DNA of 53,415 nucleotides from Hofstenia miamia. Lineage: Eukaryota; Xenacoelomorpha; Acoela. The notes beneath the pieces were generated by a model. That model saw only the letters and a program-made list of their open reading frames with translations, made no database searches and was not told where the DNA came from. Position numbers and translations under genes: made by a program. The stretch spans positions 73,886 through 127,300 of the forward strand of contig SCFE01000027.1 of NCBI GenBank assembly GCA_004352715.1, in the 5' to 3' direction. Below, piece by piece: positions 33,490-46,289 of the stretch (within the stretch, counting starts at the first letter, position 1; each line of letters starts with the position of its first letter).

Positions 33490-34110
33490 ATTTTTTTCCC
33501 CTAACCACATCGTAGTTTTTTCCAAATCAAATATGCTTTTTCTATCATGAACATATTATAATACATGATAGGATTGTGATTTTTATGGCAATAATATCCG
33601 CGTAAATCAGATTCAATAAACTCATTAACAGAATCCAATATCAGATTCTCAAAACTCTCAGTAAAACCATAAACCAACTTCGTCCTGATACAAGCTTTGA
33701 TTTTTGAGAACCCAAATTCTATAGTTTTCAGCATAAACGAATAAGGCAAAAGAAATTGGATAATTAAATCAATTTCACCAAAACAAAATAGTTAATTACA
33801 CTGTGCAACAAATTTTCAGTTTGAACAATTTCAAAACAAAGGATAAAAGATTATGTTCCGAGCGTTTTGAATGAGGATAGTTTTAGCAAGAAAATTAAGG
33901 TTAATGAATTGACTGAATCTGATGTATGCGGATATTATTGCCATATTCTGAGAAAATTCGAAGATTTTAATTGAATTTTTTAAATATTTTTTTCTAAAGG
34001 GGTTTATATTTTTTTAAAAATCACTATTATGCTGTATTATAATATCTCCATGTTAGAAAAAGCCTATTTGCTTTTGGGAAAAACGATGTAGTTTGGGAAA
34101 AAAGTATTTT
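33490..34110. repeat. Inverted pair of coding-like copies
   Basis: The minus strand at 33500-33640 and the plus strand at about 33898-34110 carry the same sequence in opposite orientation. At protein level one reads VNEFIESDLRGYYCHKNH and the other VNELTESDVCGYYCH. Shared DNA continues through tgtattataatat and tagaaaaagcctattt to an A-rich edge. The right copy has about 70 extra bases in the middle. The minus frame at 33501-33749 (MPYSFMLKTIEFGFSK... to LRCG) is the longer version. I do not recognise the protein. It could be a fragment of a transposon or gene duplicated in inverted orientation. Confidence 0.5.
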
Positions 34111-34140
34111 AGAAAAGAGAAAAAAATATGTGAAAATGAG

Positions 34141-34175
<35 letters not shown>

Positions 34176-34997
34176 ATTCCTCAAGTGCAACTGTAATCTG
34201 TGGCTTGATTGTATGCGAAATACTTGATTTAGAAGTGTAGAAAATTAAATTTTGAATGGCCTCATTTTTTAAACGTAATCTTTACGCAATTAAAGCAACC
34301 TGCTTAAATAATTGTAGATGTGCTTAAGATTACTAATTCTTTGTATTGATTTCGCGAGGCAACTACTTACATCAAATGCTGGTCTTTGGGTGAAGTGTTT
34401 TTTGTCTGCTCTTTTTATTATATTCTACTACAAATAGTCAAACAGTGCTTACAGTAGGATTGGTTCAGTTAATCTTAAGGCCATATTTTATGGGAGCTGC
34501 TAAGTTATTTTCGATTCGATAGAATAAACTTAAATACTATTAAGTGTAACAATTCGCAATTTCTTTCAAAAGCTTTCACAAAAAAACTGTACTTAATTGT
34601 TTTTGGATTGACAGAAGTCCATATTATCACTTCCTTAAGAACATGCAACCAGTTCGGTAAACTAAATTTTTTCAATGTATGGTTTTCTAATATAAACGAG
34701 GAATTTTGATAACACTAAAAACGTTTTAGCTGTTTTAAAATAGCAAGGTGATATTTTTATTGTTTAATTATACAAAACCGGACTAAGATGACAGGTCTGT
34801 GCTTCCAGTCTTAAACAACAAAAGATTTATTGTGTGTTCACTTGCCTTAAAACGTTTTCTATAGTCATGGAAAGTATCGATTTTCCGTCAACAATTAAGA
34901 GAATAAACAAATGGTGTCCTCTACAGAAAGTGACTTAACTGTAGTATAATATTATGAAGGTAAACATTATTGTTTAGACCTAACGTAGTTCTTGGTG
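34111..34997. other. No gene seen; includes upstream region of receptor exon
   Basis: AT-rich. TA run at about 34143-34171. The last few hundred bases would be the 5' region or intron of the receptor gene. No promoter element is convincing. Confidence 0.5.
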
Positions 34998-35242
34998 ATG
35001 AATTATACAATTATTGGGTATCGTGAGTATCTCTTGCATCTTCAGATGTTAAAATGGCAGACAAATGCCACATATTTAATTTTGTGGATGCTGCCAATAG
35101 CTGTTGTGCTTGGTGTTCCAGGAAATATCGCAGTTATCGCAGTGTACGGTTCTAAACATGTTAAGTGTTGCAGCGACATCCTTATTCTAACACTTGGCTG
35201 CATCGATTGCTTCACATGCCTGATTTATTTGCCGTATGCCTG
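34998..35242 (+). CDS. Class A (rhodopsin-like) GPCR exon, TM1-TM2
   Basis: From ATG 34998 (GTG and TTG just upstream are unlikely starts), a short N-terminus contains NYT and NAT glycosylation sequons. TM1 follows (LILWMLPIAVVLGVPGNIAV) with the invariant Asn of the GN motif. A short loop (YGSKHVKCCS) leads to TM2 (DILILTLGCIDCFTCLIYLP) with the conserved Asp (position 2.50) and a Pro nine residues later. The frame reaches a stop at 35247, but an intron donor is likely just before it (CCTG|GTATTA at 35243; GCC|GTATGC is an alternative at 35234). TM3-TM7 are not found downstream. The receptor either has distant small exons beyond recognition here or is a fragment. The ligand cannot be inferred. 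This is the best cellular gene in the window. Confidence 0.7.
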
Positions 35243-35730
35243 GTATTAATTTATTTTGTTTATATATAGCAGATAACAACCGTTATAATTATTTGTTTTA
35301 ATTAACAAGTTACAACAGACTATTCATAATTTGAATAATTGTCTTAGACTTTATTGAAATGCAGAATTACATGAATTTATTGTACTTCCAAACAAATTGG
35401 CAAACGTATACCCAATGATCACAAGTGAAATTTGAGAAATATGAGAGCAACAATGTATTCATTTTTTTAAAAAATATTTGCTGTGTTACGTAACTTGGCG
35501 GTGTTTTTTTTAGCAAGCATGTATTTATCGAGTATATATAATTAGATCAAATTAAAATAATGTATAATGATAATGACAACCAAGTAGCAGGTACAAGCTT
35601 TGCTTTTCAAATTCCAAAATGATTTAAAATTTGATTTAAATGCTAATGGGAAAATCATTCTTATCTTGGAACTGGGAATTTATTGAGGTCTTAGGCAAAC
35701 AAAACCCTTATAAGGAATCCTTTCTTTCAG

Positions 35731-35768
35731 CAACTACAATTGCCAGCACACTGTCGTAAATTTTCTTG
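35731..35768 (+). CDS. Tentative 38-nt second exon of the GPCR
   Basis: A pyrimidine-rich acceptor (CCTTTCTTTCAG, ending 35730) and a donor-like TTG|GTAAAA enclose 38 nt. Joined in phase to the first exon, these read CNYNCQHTVVNFLG and offer a Cys like the start of TM3. The spacing from the TM2 Asp to this Cys (16) is much shorter than the roughly 27 usual in the family, so it may be coincidence. Confidence 0.15.
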
Positions 35769-38700
35769 GTAAAATAGAAGTGCATATGTTTTGAATAAAT
35801 AGGGAGCAATGTGCTTTGTAAGGAAAGTGAAAATAATCATAGCTGATAGGTATAATTTTAGTAACCTTATTGAAAAAGCCTACTGGTGAATTGTTTTGAA
35901 GGCAACATCCATGGCTAAAGAGAAAATATATTCAGAGTGCATAAAATTATAGAATGTCAAAATTAGCCAGGAAGAGGACTAAATAAGCTGGCATCCCACG
36001 ATTAGTTAAAAATGATAGTGATTTGCATTCCCGTGTATGTCTCACGGTTAATAAAAACTAATACGAACGAAAACATTCATACTCGTCTCACGAGCACTCA
36101 AGGCAATTCTGCTGGTTAAAGAAAATAAAACAACGTTTGATATTTCAATTGGAGTACCATCAAAAAGATTCCGCGGTTGATCTAACCGTAATTAACGTTT
36201 ATATACGCCAAGAAAGAAGAGAATTCAAAGCAAAATTAATTAGATTTCATAAAAAAAGAATCATGTGATGCAAAAATCTACTGTATACATTTACCGGTAG
36301 TTCCTTCTTCTACTGAAAGGAAAATGGACAGTAAAATGGCATCGAATCCAGATATGGTTTAACGTGGGATTTCAGCTTCGGAATTCTGCCTGACCCATGT
36401 GTAGGGCTTCCGATTTTACTATTAGCATGAACAAAGGCAGTAATATAACCAAAAATATTTGACGCTACCGATAATTGAACAGATTTGCCTAAAAGTGTAG
36501 CAAATCGAATAATAAGGTATCCTAAAAGAATACTATAAAGTAGTTCAGCAATTGTGTGAACAAACGCAAAGTTAATCAAGCGAGATAATTGACTAGGGAA
36601 GCCAATATTAGTCGCTGTAATTCCCAGGAAAGAACTAGCAATGTAAAGTGATTAATCAAAGTAATCAAAGAACTTCAGTTCAGTAACTTAAGAAAAGCAA
36701 TACTTTTAAAATATATCTCGCGCCTGGTAATTTTTTGCTTTTCTAAATATTTTTAAAATGCGCCAATAGTCTATCTACACTTCCTTATATTTTATGCCAA
36801 AAGCCCGCTGAATAATAAATATTGATTGTAAGTGGTTTACACCAGAGTAGCATACAGGTCACATATTTTGACACCCGACCCAAATTGACCCCCAACCCAT
36901 AGTATATTGACCCACGACCTGACCCATAGGTCAGCAGTCAGATTTTAACCCGAGTTGTAGTGCAAATGTTTGACAAAACTAATATGAAACAATGCCAACA
37001 GCATTAATTTAAGAGTAAGTTTTATGCAGCACAGTAAATTGGATACTAATTAGAAAGCACGGTTAATTTCCCACTAATTTTACAGGGAAATCCTTCCAAC
37101 AATAGAAATGTAGTAATAGTGAAAACTAAGCTTAATCTTCGAATGGGAATCTCTGGTATTATGTTGATATTGATAAGTGTAACTTGCACATCTTTAGCAA
37201 AGTCATGCATTTATAGAAAAAAACCCCTTCATTATATATAATTATAATTTAATTGATAATTTTGGGTTGTAAAACTTTAAAGCACAAAAAATTGCATACG
37301 TTTCATATGTGGCTACGACAAGTCAAGGGGAAAAGGATTAGGGCTAATTAGGGTTGAAATATTCATCATTGAGATAACTAGCATAATTATTCGATCTCTG
37401 TAGCTCAATTTATGTTACTTTCGATATTTTATATCAGTTTTAATAATTTGTGCCTAAACAATTTTCCTGTAAAAAGAGTAGTTGCCATACAGATAGGTAT
37501 TTCTTATTGCATTAAATTAAATAGAGCTTATAATTAGCAGCCACATTTATAGTTATGACATTCATACTGCAGGAAACGCTTCAAAGGTACTTTTTTTTCA
37601 AAATTATTTTAGGAGTCATTGGAGCTTAAATTTTAAAGTTCTTGTAAGTTCTTGCAAATTGCAGTCTAATGCTTGAAAGCAAATTTTAAGTGTCGGTAAA
37701 ATTATAAAAAAGTTGCATTTTCAATGTATAACAGCGGAACAATAAATTTATTTTGGTTTTCAATAACAATGAACGATTTTCACTGCAACTAACACTTTGT
37801 ATGGTAGACAGAAACTTGAAAAATCCGTTTTCAAAATATTTAACAAAATATAATTTGTAACATACATTTTCAGTAAAATTATGTTAGTAATATCAAATGG
37901 TTCCAATTTTATACATTAAGGAACCAACTGAGCTAGTTTTCAAGTGTTGTATCACTTAAAGTATAGTTTGAAGCACTACTATGGGAATTTGCAATAACTT
38001 TTAAGGACCTAGCGTTTAAATTGGTGTCACTTCAGTGGTTATAATTTAGAGACTACAGAAGTGCAGAGCTTCAGCAAGTGTGTTTCTGTTGCAGCTTTAT
38101 CGTTTTTTTTAAAGTGCTTTATTCCCACTATTTTGGCATGCTAGCAGAATTACATATGCTAAGACTAGCAAAAATTTAAATGGAAAACTTATCTCAAGAT
38201 GTGGATGTTATTTTGGGTTTTTTAATTTATTAGCATTTTTGCTACTATTGCGTGGAATTTTAATTTACCATTTAGATAGCATATGCAAGAAATAGTTAAC
38301 TTGTTATAGTGACCCTTTATTCTGTCTATTGAAAAAATCAGCAAAAGCCCCAATTTAAAAACTATACTCATCCAAAATTGTCTTAACTTAAACATTTGAA
38401 GTGGGCAAAATTGATCAAACCTATGTGAGGTTACTAGAAATTCAAATTTAGGGAATTCTTTAATGAATCTCAAGATAATGCTGCGGGGCGGCAAACATCT
38501 AACCTAACTTTTAATTGGCTTAGGCTACATTCACCATAAACAGCCCATTTATCCATAAGAACATTCTCAAACAATTTTCTACAAGTCTATTAGGAACTTT
38601 GGTAATCCTGGGATTTGGTTACATCTATGATTAACTGTGTTTCCCTGTTATTGGTAAAATTTGTGAGAAAAATTGTTCCTGTATTTCATTGAAAATGCGA

Positions 38701-40454
38701 TTTTTGCAAAAACATTGAATTTTCTTTCATACCTAATGTTCATGTAACAGTGGTCTAAAGCCATGACACTAAAATCTAGTCTTAACTATATAGTTTTTTT
38801 AAATAGTCCAGGCGCGCCCCAGGAAAGGGGAAATAATTCCATTGGCGTTTTCGGATTTTAGACATCTATATTATTTAGCGAATTATGAGGAATAAAAATA
38901 TTAATAGACTCCACAAATTGAAGAAATGTCTGAGTGCTTAGAGTAAAAATTTCACAGTTATATTCAAACTATAATCTAAATTTCAGGTTTTGTATGAATT
39001 GAGTTAACAGATATTGTTACTAACAGAGGAGAACTCTGCAAATCTCAAGCAAATCTCTAGCACATTGGCAATGAAATACATGACTTTCTCTAAGATTAAA
39101 GCAGATAGCACACAATGATTTTTTGATAACATTTTCTCTAGCTTCATTTTGGAAAGAAAATTATCCAGCATAAATGGTGAACTGTTAACTCTATTTAAGA
39201 TCAATTGCATTCATAGATCTTGATTGTCAGCTTTTTCGGCTAGCAAAAGTTTTATCTAAATAGATTAATATTAGACATATACTATCTTTTTAATATTTCA
39301 ATATTATCAATGTATTACTTTGAATTAAATATATTATTAAGAAATTTTTCTAATTATACTAAATTAAATGTCATTTGAAATTATTAATAGAAGCATCAAT
39401 AATGATGAAGGACTCAATTTTGTAGTTTGAACATCGTAAACAAAAATTTTAATTTATATTAGTCGAATAGTTTTTGATGTAGCTTCTAAAAAATTAATAA
39501 ATATGTTCAAACAGTGAAACTCATTTCAATTTGCTTATAAAGCGACTAAGTGGGGAGTAAAGGTTTATACAATATTATTTAATTAGAAATATTGGAAATT
39601 TCTTCTCTGAATTTCAATTTGAAGTTTTCCTTTATTCTCATTTTTAAAAGAATGCGATTTTATTAAGTCTTAAATTCTGATTTAAGCATTTAATGTGTTA
39701 AGTGTGGAAGCCAAATGATGAAATATTTTGGATTGAATAACACATATTCTTTCTATTATTTCTGTACTTTGCTTTTGCACTTGTATAACAATTTAAGGTT
39801 TTCAGTGTTGTGGTTTGCAAAATTAGACAATAATAACAATAATTTTTACTGCTGGCCATAAGTTTACTTATTAATAAACAATAACATAGATAAATACTGG
39901 AACTGCTTTTACATAATAATAAAAGTGATCAGTGTATCAAGCTGAGTTCAGCATCAGTAGTTTAACACACTTTAGTAAATTGATTAAAAGCATGGTACTC
40001 ACAGTACAAATTGAAATAACCGAACGCTCTTGGAGTCACCCAGTAAAGCTGGATATGTAATAATTTTAGTGTTTCCCAATCCGGTAACTGGAATATTCAC
40101 TTAAATCAGATTACCACTTGTTTTGCCAATGCACGCCTTACTATAGGTTTTATTACATGTACATAATATTAGTGATTCAGGGATCATGATAATTTTTTTA
40201 ATATTCCACAAAATTGCAATATTCCGCACATTGGAACCTGAGACTGATGTCAATTCACAACTGATATTTGAGCAGAATTTTAATTTGTGCTCATCTTACA
40301 GTCACTATTCATTGGATGAGAAATATTAGAAAACAAGAAATCATTACTAATTCCCTAGATTTTTTCTGAAATGAACATATTCAATAATATGGAGTGATCA
40401 TTTGGAAATTGTGAATTAATGTGAATGTTTTGTTTTAAAACATTTCTCAATCAG
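35769..40454. other. No gene seen
   Basis: Nearly 4.7 kb without a supported gene. Minus frames at 36310-36579, 38222-38494 and 39004-39210 have no recognised domain. 36860-36955 is a cluster of gaCCC words (cacccgacccaaa, gacccacgacctgaccc), repeat-like. At 38809, CAGGCGCGCCCCAGG resembles the hAT-like end at 5194, but no partner was found. Receptor exons may hide here. Confidence 0.45.
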
Positions 40455-40527
40455 AGCAGCTGAAGCTCTCCAAGCGATGCTCAAAGAGATTATGCCTGTT
40501 CGAAAGAGAGGCTGGCTTGCTTCATAA
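40455..40527 (+). CDS. Possible short terminal exon, unknown
   Basis: An acceptor-like CATTTCTCAATCAG (ending 40454) is followed by a GC-richer 73 nt. They read AAEALQAMLKEIMPVRKRGW-LAS and then TAA, an amphipathic helix-like peptide with a basic end. Another frame is also open from here for 48 codons, so the choice is uncertain. It is too short to assign. Confidence 0.2.
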
Positions 40528-42744
40528 TTGTCAATTGCGAATTCAACTTACTACTCTGAGGTTTCGAAATAAGGGGGGGCGTCTACGATTTCTAAAATAA
40601 TCTTTGCATATCAAAACGGGGTTGTAAAAATTATAGGGGTCTTTTTAAAATTATCAACGTAATACTTAATTAATCCTAATCTAATGTTCAAATATGTACA
40701 ATATTATTAACATTGAACTGCAATTTTTAATTTCTAAAAAAATCTACAAATCAAAAAACGGGGCGGGGGAGGATGGGGGTCCTGACAATTCGGGCGAAAA
40801 ATTAAATGGGAACACTGCCTAAGACTGATTGATGTCAGATAGCCATTCGCTACTGTTTTATGAAATTGAACTAGTGTGTAACAGATTGATGTTGATAAAA
40901 TGAACTTCTGAAATGTACATGTATATTGGAATCTCTTGCAACAGATACTACTATTTTATTAGGCCTTATAACAAGCTAGCATTCTCAACAGTATTGACTT
41001 CGGTTTTTATTTTTGAAGGCTTTTAATTACAAGATATGCAATTGTTCAAACTCCTGGACAAAAAAATATTCAAACGCAGTTCGTCTTCTTGGATGTGATA
41101 CCAATAGCAATGCAACACATGCATTTAAAAAATCAGACTCATCTAATGTATTGAAAAATTTCATGTTGCAGTGGTCACTTGAAATTGGTTGAATAATCTT
41201 CAGACAATATATGACTGACAGACAAATACTTAACTATCCAATTGTGCAGTCTAGGATCCAAACCTACGTTTTCCAGATTATTTATTGGAACAAAAATTTT
41301 AAATTTGGTTAATGATATTCTTTTTTGTGCGACATATTTATCATTTAATTAATAAATTTCTAAAGCATTGTTGATCAAATCATACATGGAGCAGAATTTT
41401 TTCAGTATGCCTACAGAGAAATATTTTCAGAAATGCTTTGCCTAATTTTTGTAAAACAAGTGCAAATATGCATTGCTATTTTGTAAATAGTGGGCTTGCT
41501 TCCAATTCTCTCAATATTTTTTAAGAATATTCAAATACTTTTTTAATATTCTCACAAACACTAAATAATTTACACATCGGCAATCTATTAAAATCGTAAG
41601 AGAACCAATTTGTTTGAAGAACCCTCGCTGGCCAATGCCGCGTGAAGGTCGGGAATGGAAAATAAAAACACGAATTTCCTTTGATGATCTGCTTAGCAAT
41701 TAGAAATAACGGAAACGCCTGAGACCTCAACGACCATTTCCTTTTTTGGAAATTAAAATGACTTCAATTGTGGTTGTAATGGAACACAGGAGAGAATACT
41801 AATTACAAACATCGTCTTTATCCTAAATATTTAATTAAAACTACCAGAGGTAATGCTCTAACTTCTCAATATATATGTTTATTTTTAATACACGATGTTT
41901 TCCGATCAGAAGAAAAAGTTCGGGATTGACCAAAATTTTGGTCACTTTTCTCAAATCAGGAAATAGAACGAGTATCTAACTTCAGTTCTAGCCTAATTCC
42001 TGATAAACTAAGTAAAACTAGGTAAGCCACACACATGCATTTTTGCATTACATTCATTTAAATTTCTGAAAAAATGGAGAGAAAGCATTGAAAATTTGTA
42101 ATTCATTTCAATGCGATCAAATTAAGCTGTTAACAAATTAATATTCGTTATATTAAACAGCATTAACACATTTTTTGAAAAAAGAAATAATTACATAGTA
42201 GATTTATAATCAAATTAAAGACTTTCATAGTAAGGGAGTTTTCAAGATTTCAAAATTATTACTTTAGTCTTTCTTCTTCGAAAAAATTGATATAATGATG
42301 GATATGTGCAAGAGAATATTTTACTTCTGCTTAGTAAAATGGGAAGTTTTTGGAAATTAATATAATTTGCTTAGATATTATATTGAGAACAATGTTGTGA
42401 GAAACAGAAATTAGAAAATTCGTTTCTGTTTTGATTTATCTTTCAATTCTCAATGAAATCTTCTATTGCATAGGTAAATATCCATTTCTAATATTATTTC
42501 GATAACTTTGTTAATTTTCTCCGATCGGAGTGCATTGGAACCCAGAAACCCTCTCTAAATGTGCACCTGCCCTATAGTTAGTGATTACACAGGTAAAAGG
42601 CTTATTTCAAAAAATGCCCAAAATCAACTAAACAATGTCGAAAACAGAATTTTTTAAAAATCCTGTATTGAAAACGAAACTAAAATTAGCAATCCTTTGA
42701 AAACATAATTTCTGTAGATTTATAGATTAATCGTTATACCTTAT
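40528..42744. other. No gene seen
   Basis: AT-rich with G-rich patches at about 40570-40625 and 40755-40795 (gggggggcg, ggggcgggggagg). Minus frames at 41511-41730 overlap each other and carry no known domain. Confidence 0.5.
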
Positions 42745-43368
42745 AAAGTTATTAACTCATTGAACCCTTTTCAACTATTATTGCATGTGCACATAACAAA
42801 ATTTCTTTAGAAATATTTAATTGAAATGTAAGCAAACTATTTATTTTCGTTAGTTTCACAAGCGTTCTTAAAATCACTTTTTTGTTGGCAATTTGTTAAG
42901 AAAAGAAATGTCGTTAAGTACATTTTCAAGTTGTCCCATTTTTTTGATTTAATTGTAAGCATATTTTCTTAAAAATAACGTTTATTTTAATATAGAATTA
43001 CTAGCAAATAATTATTATGGTTTTTATTTTCATAATAATATACATTTTCATTAGAAAAAGTTATTAACTCATTGAACCCTTTTCAACTATTATTGCATGT
43101 GCACATAACAAAATTTCTTTAGAAATATTTAATTGAAATGTAAGCAAACTATTTATTTTCGTTAGTTTCACAAGCGTTCTTAAAATCACTTTTTTGTTGG
43201 CAATTTGTTAAGAAAAGAAATGTCGTTAAGTACATTTTCAAGTTGTCCCATTTTTTTGATTTAATTGTAAGCATATTTTCTTAAAAATAACGTTTATTTT
43301 AATATAGAATTACTAGCAAATAATTATTATGGTTTTTATTTTCATAATAATATACATTTTCATTAGAA
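42745..43368. repeat. Tandem duplication of 312 bp
   Basis: 42745-43056 is repeated at 43057-43368 with no difference that I could see. There is no N at the junction. It is either a very recent duplication, or two overlapping contig ends retained in assembly. No coding content. Confidence 0.9.
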
Positions 43369-45960
43369 TGATACTTGAGATTTTACTAGCTCTATTTGAA
43401 AAAATAAGTACGAATGTCATTATTTTTCCAATTGTCAAGACTTAAATTAATAAAAAAAAATTTATCAAACAAATTGCTAAAATCTGATTTTAGATTTAAA
43501 ATTATACATGACTCTTTTTCTTATGTCATATATCTGTACAACTTTTGACGATAAAATTCTGGTAAAAAAGCAATTAAAATATGTTGTGTCACCCTAAAAA
43601 GAAACGAACACATTCAACTAACTAAAGACCAAAACGCCACGTCACATAATACTTGCTGTTGTAAAAATGTGTGGAACCGGGTCATGTCAAAAACTTAGGT
43701 TGTAGGTCAAGCGATCTTAAATTTGTTTTCTAATGAAATAGAAGCTTAGAAAAATATATCCTTACAGATGATCAGAGTTGTGGGACATTACACACCGCAA
43801 TAGATAGCGTCTAGAATGGTAGGGGATTGGCATTTAGTATAAAACAGAAAATAATGAAAAACTCTGTTCTTCTGCCTCAAATTTACCCTCTATTTGAATT
43901 AAACTGTAATGTGAATTTGAGAATGATTTTAAAGGAGATAATATTTGGCAACTTTCTGTAATGCCAATTGTTAGCCTAGAATCTTCAGAGGGGAAAATAT
44001 CTTATCCCACTCAAAGCTCAACAGCGAAATTTGATAAAAGATGCTTTAACCACTAACAAAATTGAAAAATGCATCGAATTCTGCATTTGATTTTGCTTAT
44101 GAAAATAACCAAACGTTCAGTATCCGCAAATGGATTTGACTCAATCGAAATCAACATTTTTTTGTAGATCAGATTTGAATCAGTGTATACAATGATGGCA
44201 GCTTAATATATTACAGGTAAATCGTTTCATTATTAGCAGCATATGACTGTGTGGGAAGATTTTCCGTATTTGTTTTTTCACTTTAAGATTTTTCTTTATC
44301 CTCAAGTAAACCACTATAACTTTAAAGGTATTATTTTAAAATTGTGAGTTACTAATTTGTAACTACTGCAATTGTAGTGAAATGCAGTGGGGTTAATTAT
44401 ATCGCATTTTACGAAATACTTTGAAACTTTTTCAATTAGCACAAGCTATTTACAGTATGTCTGACAATGCTAAGTGCTGCGAAAAATAGCAACATGGTGA
44501 AAACTAAATTTCTGTTAGATTTATTGATGTTTATACTTCAAGTCTACAAAAAATATAATTCGCTTCTGCAACATTATTATATTATATTACAGCATAACTG
44601 GGTTAGCTCCCTCCCCTTCCAATATTTGTATCAACATAAAAATTATATTTTTCATTCTAACCCTAGCCTAACTATCACCCCAACCCTAAGTCAAGCCACA
44701 TCCTTACTGTAAGCTAAACTTAACCACAATCCTAACCATTGGCTTAGATTTCTAAACAAGTAAAAAAAAAATAAACACTACCTGAACCAAATAGAATTGT
44801 TTACATTGCAACCAGACCAGACCAGAGTTTTTCAAGTTTCGCATTATGATCTATTTCTTAGTTTTGTAATAATGAAGCCTTCCAGAATTGTTATAACCAG
44901 AGGCGTACATTTTCAACATAGGCAAGAGCGGGGCCGCAAAAATTTTGAAAGTATTGAGAAAAGAAACCCTAAAAATTGCATTTCACCACCTTATATTTTA
45001 AATTTTTCATTCTTTAAAGAAAATTTTAGCCAGTAAAGATCACTTTTGAAAACCTGACGGGCTATAACGTACATTTTCGGATGATGCATTTCACGTAAAA
45101 ATTGTACTCAATGCATTTTCAATTATTAAATGCAAAGCCCTATTTATCGGCCTTCCTCACTCGAGTATAATTTGGCATCGTCCCCACATTTTGTTTAGTC
45201 ACATCTTTCAATTGCATGTCTATTTTCAATGTTATTTAAATTACTGAATTTTGCGATTTCTACTAAAATAAGAATGGCCCATACATTTTAGTTACAGTCA
45301 TCAGACCCGTTCACAACTTTGGTTATGCTAGTAGATATTGTTAGTTTATCAGTAATAATAATTTTCTATACGAAGTATAAAATAGGCCTAAATTATGATT
45401 ATAGAACTACTAATATACTATTTGAGTGGTTGAAGGCCGACATTTGTTTGCTTTCAGGTAATTATAAAATATAGCTATGTTTATTCAGCCTATGCCGTGC
45501 CTTTCCTCATCTCTTCACAGTTATTTTGTTTACTAAATTAAAAAACAAATTTGTTTTCACTGAGTCGATTTTGACATGAAGAAGAATCTAGTATAATGTT
45601 TGAGTAGGGGTCACTGATTATTATGTTGACAAGCTAGCATATTTTCACCAATTATTTGGGTTAAAATAAGGCAAACATACATATATTAAGTGTTTTCTTA
45701 AAGAATATAACTATATTTATTAATCATAATGGAGATTTTAAAATTTTACATTTAAAGATATTACATGCCTTAAGGTATAAATCTATTGTACATATTCTGT
45801 TAGAGATTTAGGAAAAAACTGTACTTTAGTAAAAATTTATTGATTACTTATTGATGTATGAATTTTTGCACGAAGAGGCCCTCGAAAAGCATGTATGAAA
45901 GCATTAATTGATTGCTGGCCAGTTTTGAAAACTTTAGGCACTGTAAGCAATAAGTTAGAC
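43369..45960. other. No gene seen; degenerate telomere-like patch
   Basis: At 44656-44690, ctaaccctagcctaac and ccccaaccctaag, then tcctaacc near 44730, form a degenerate cluster of the animal telomere word CCCTAA. cagaggcgtacattttc at about 44899 resembles a hAT end without a partner. Frames at 44467-44712 and 44797-45036 have no recognised domain. Confidence 0.45.
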
Positions 45961-46289
45961 AGATCCAGTCCATCTATGGTTCTCGACTGCCTAAATATGA
46001 AATCCAAAACTATATTTTGTTCTCAAGTAAAGAAGGACAATATGAAGTAGTAAGTTTTCTATTATAGATAAACCGTTTTGAAAAATGTGAAACGTGGCAT
46101 TGTAACAGTCAAATNNNNNNNNNNNNNNNNNNNNNAGATCCAGTCCATCTATGGTTCTCGACTGCCTAAATATGAAATCCAAAACTATATTTTGTTCTCA
46201 AGTAAAGAAGGACAATATGAAGTAGTAAGTTTTCTATTATAGATAAACCGTTTTGAAAAATGTGAAACGTGGCATTGTAACAGTCAAAT
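45961..46289. repeat. 154-bp duplicate flanking a 21-N gap
   Basis: 45961-46114 and 46136-46289 appear identical on the two sides of the Ns at 46115-46135. This is a gap whose flanks overlap, meaning the sequence is really present once. The ORFs at 45991-46182 and 46253-46471 cross this artefact. Confidence 0.85.

Noticed and set aside
36310-36579. 89-residue minus ORF with a hydrophobic stretch as a receptor exon
   Set aside because: Wrong strand relative to the GPCR exon, and no conserved TM motif.
38092-38150. Possible TM3 exon of the GPCR after GTTTCTGTTGCAG
   Set aside because: In phase it reads only 16 residues to a stop, with no DRY motif or donor.
38809-38823. Second hAT element starting CAGGCGCGCCCCAGG
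   Set aside because: No inverted partner or target duplication within several kb.
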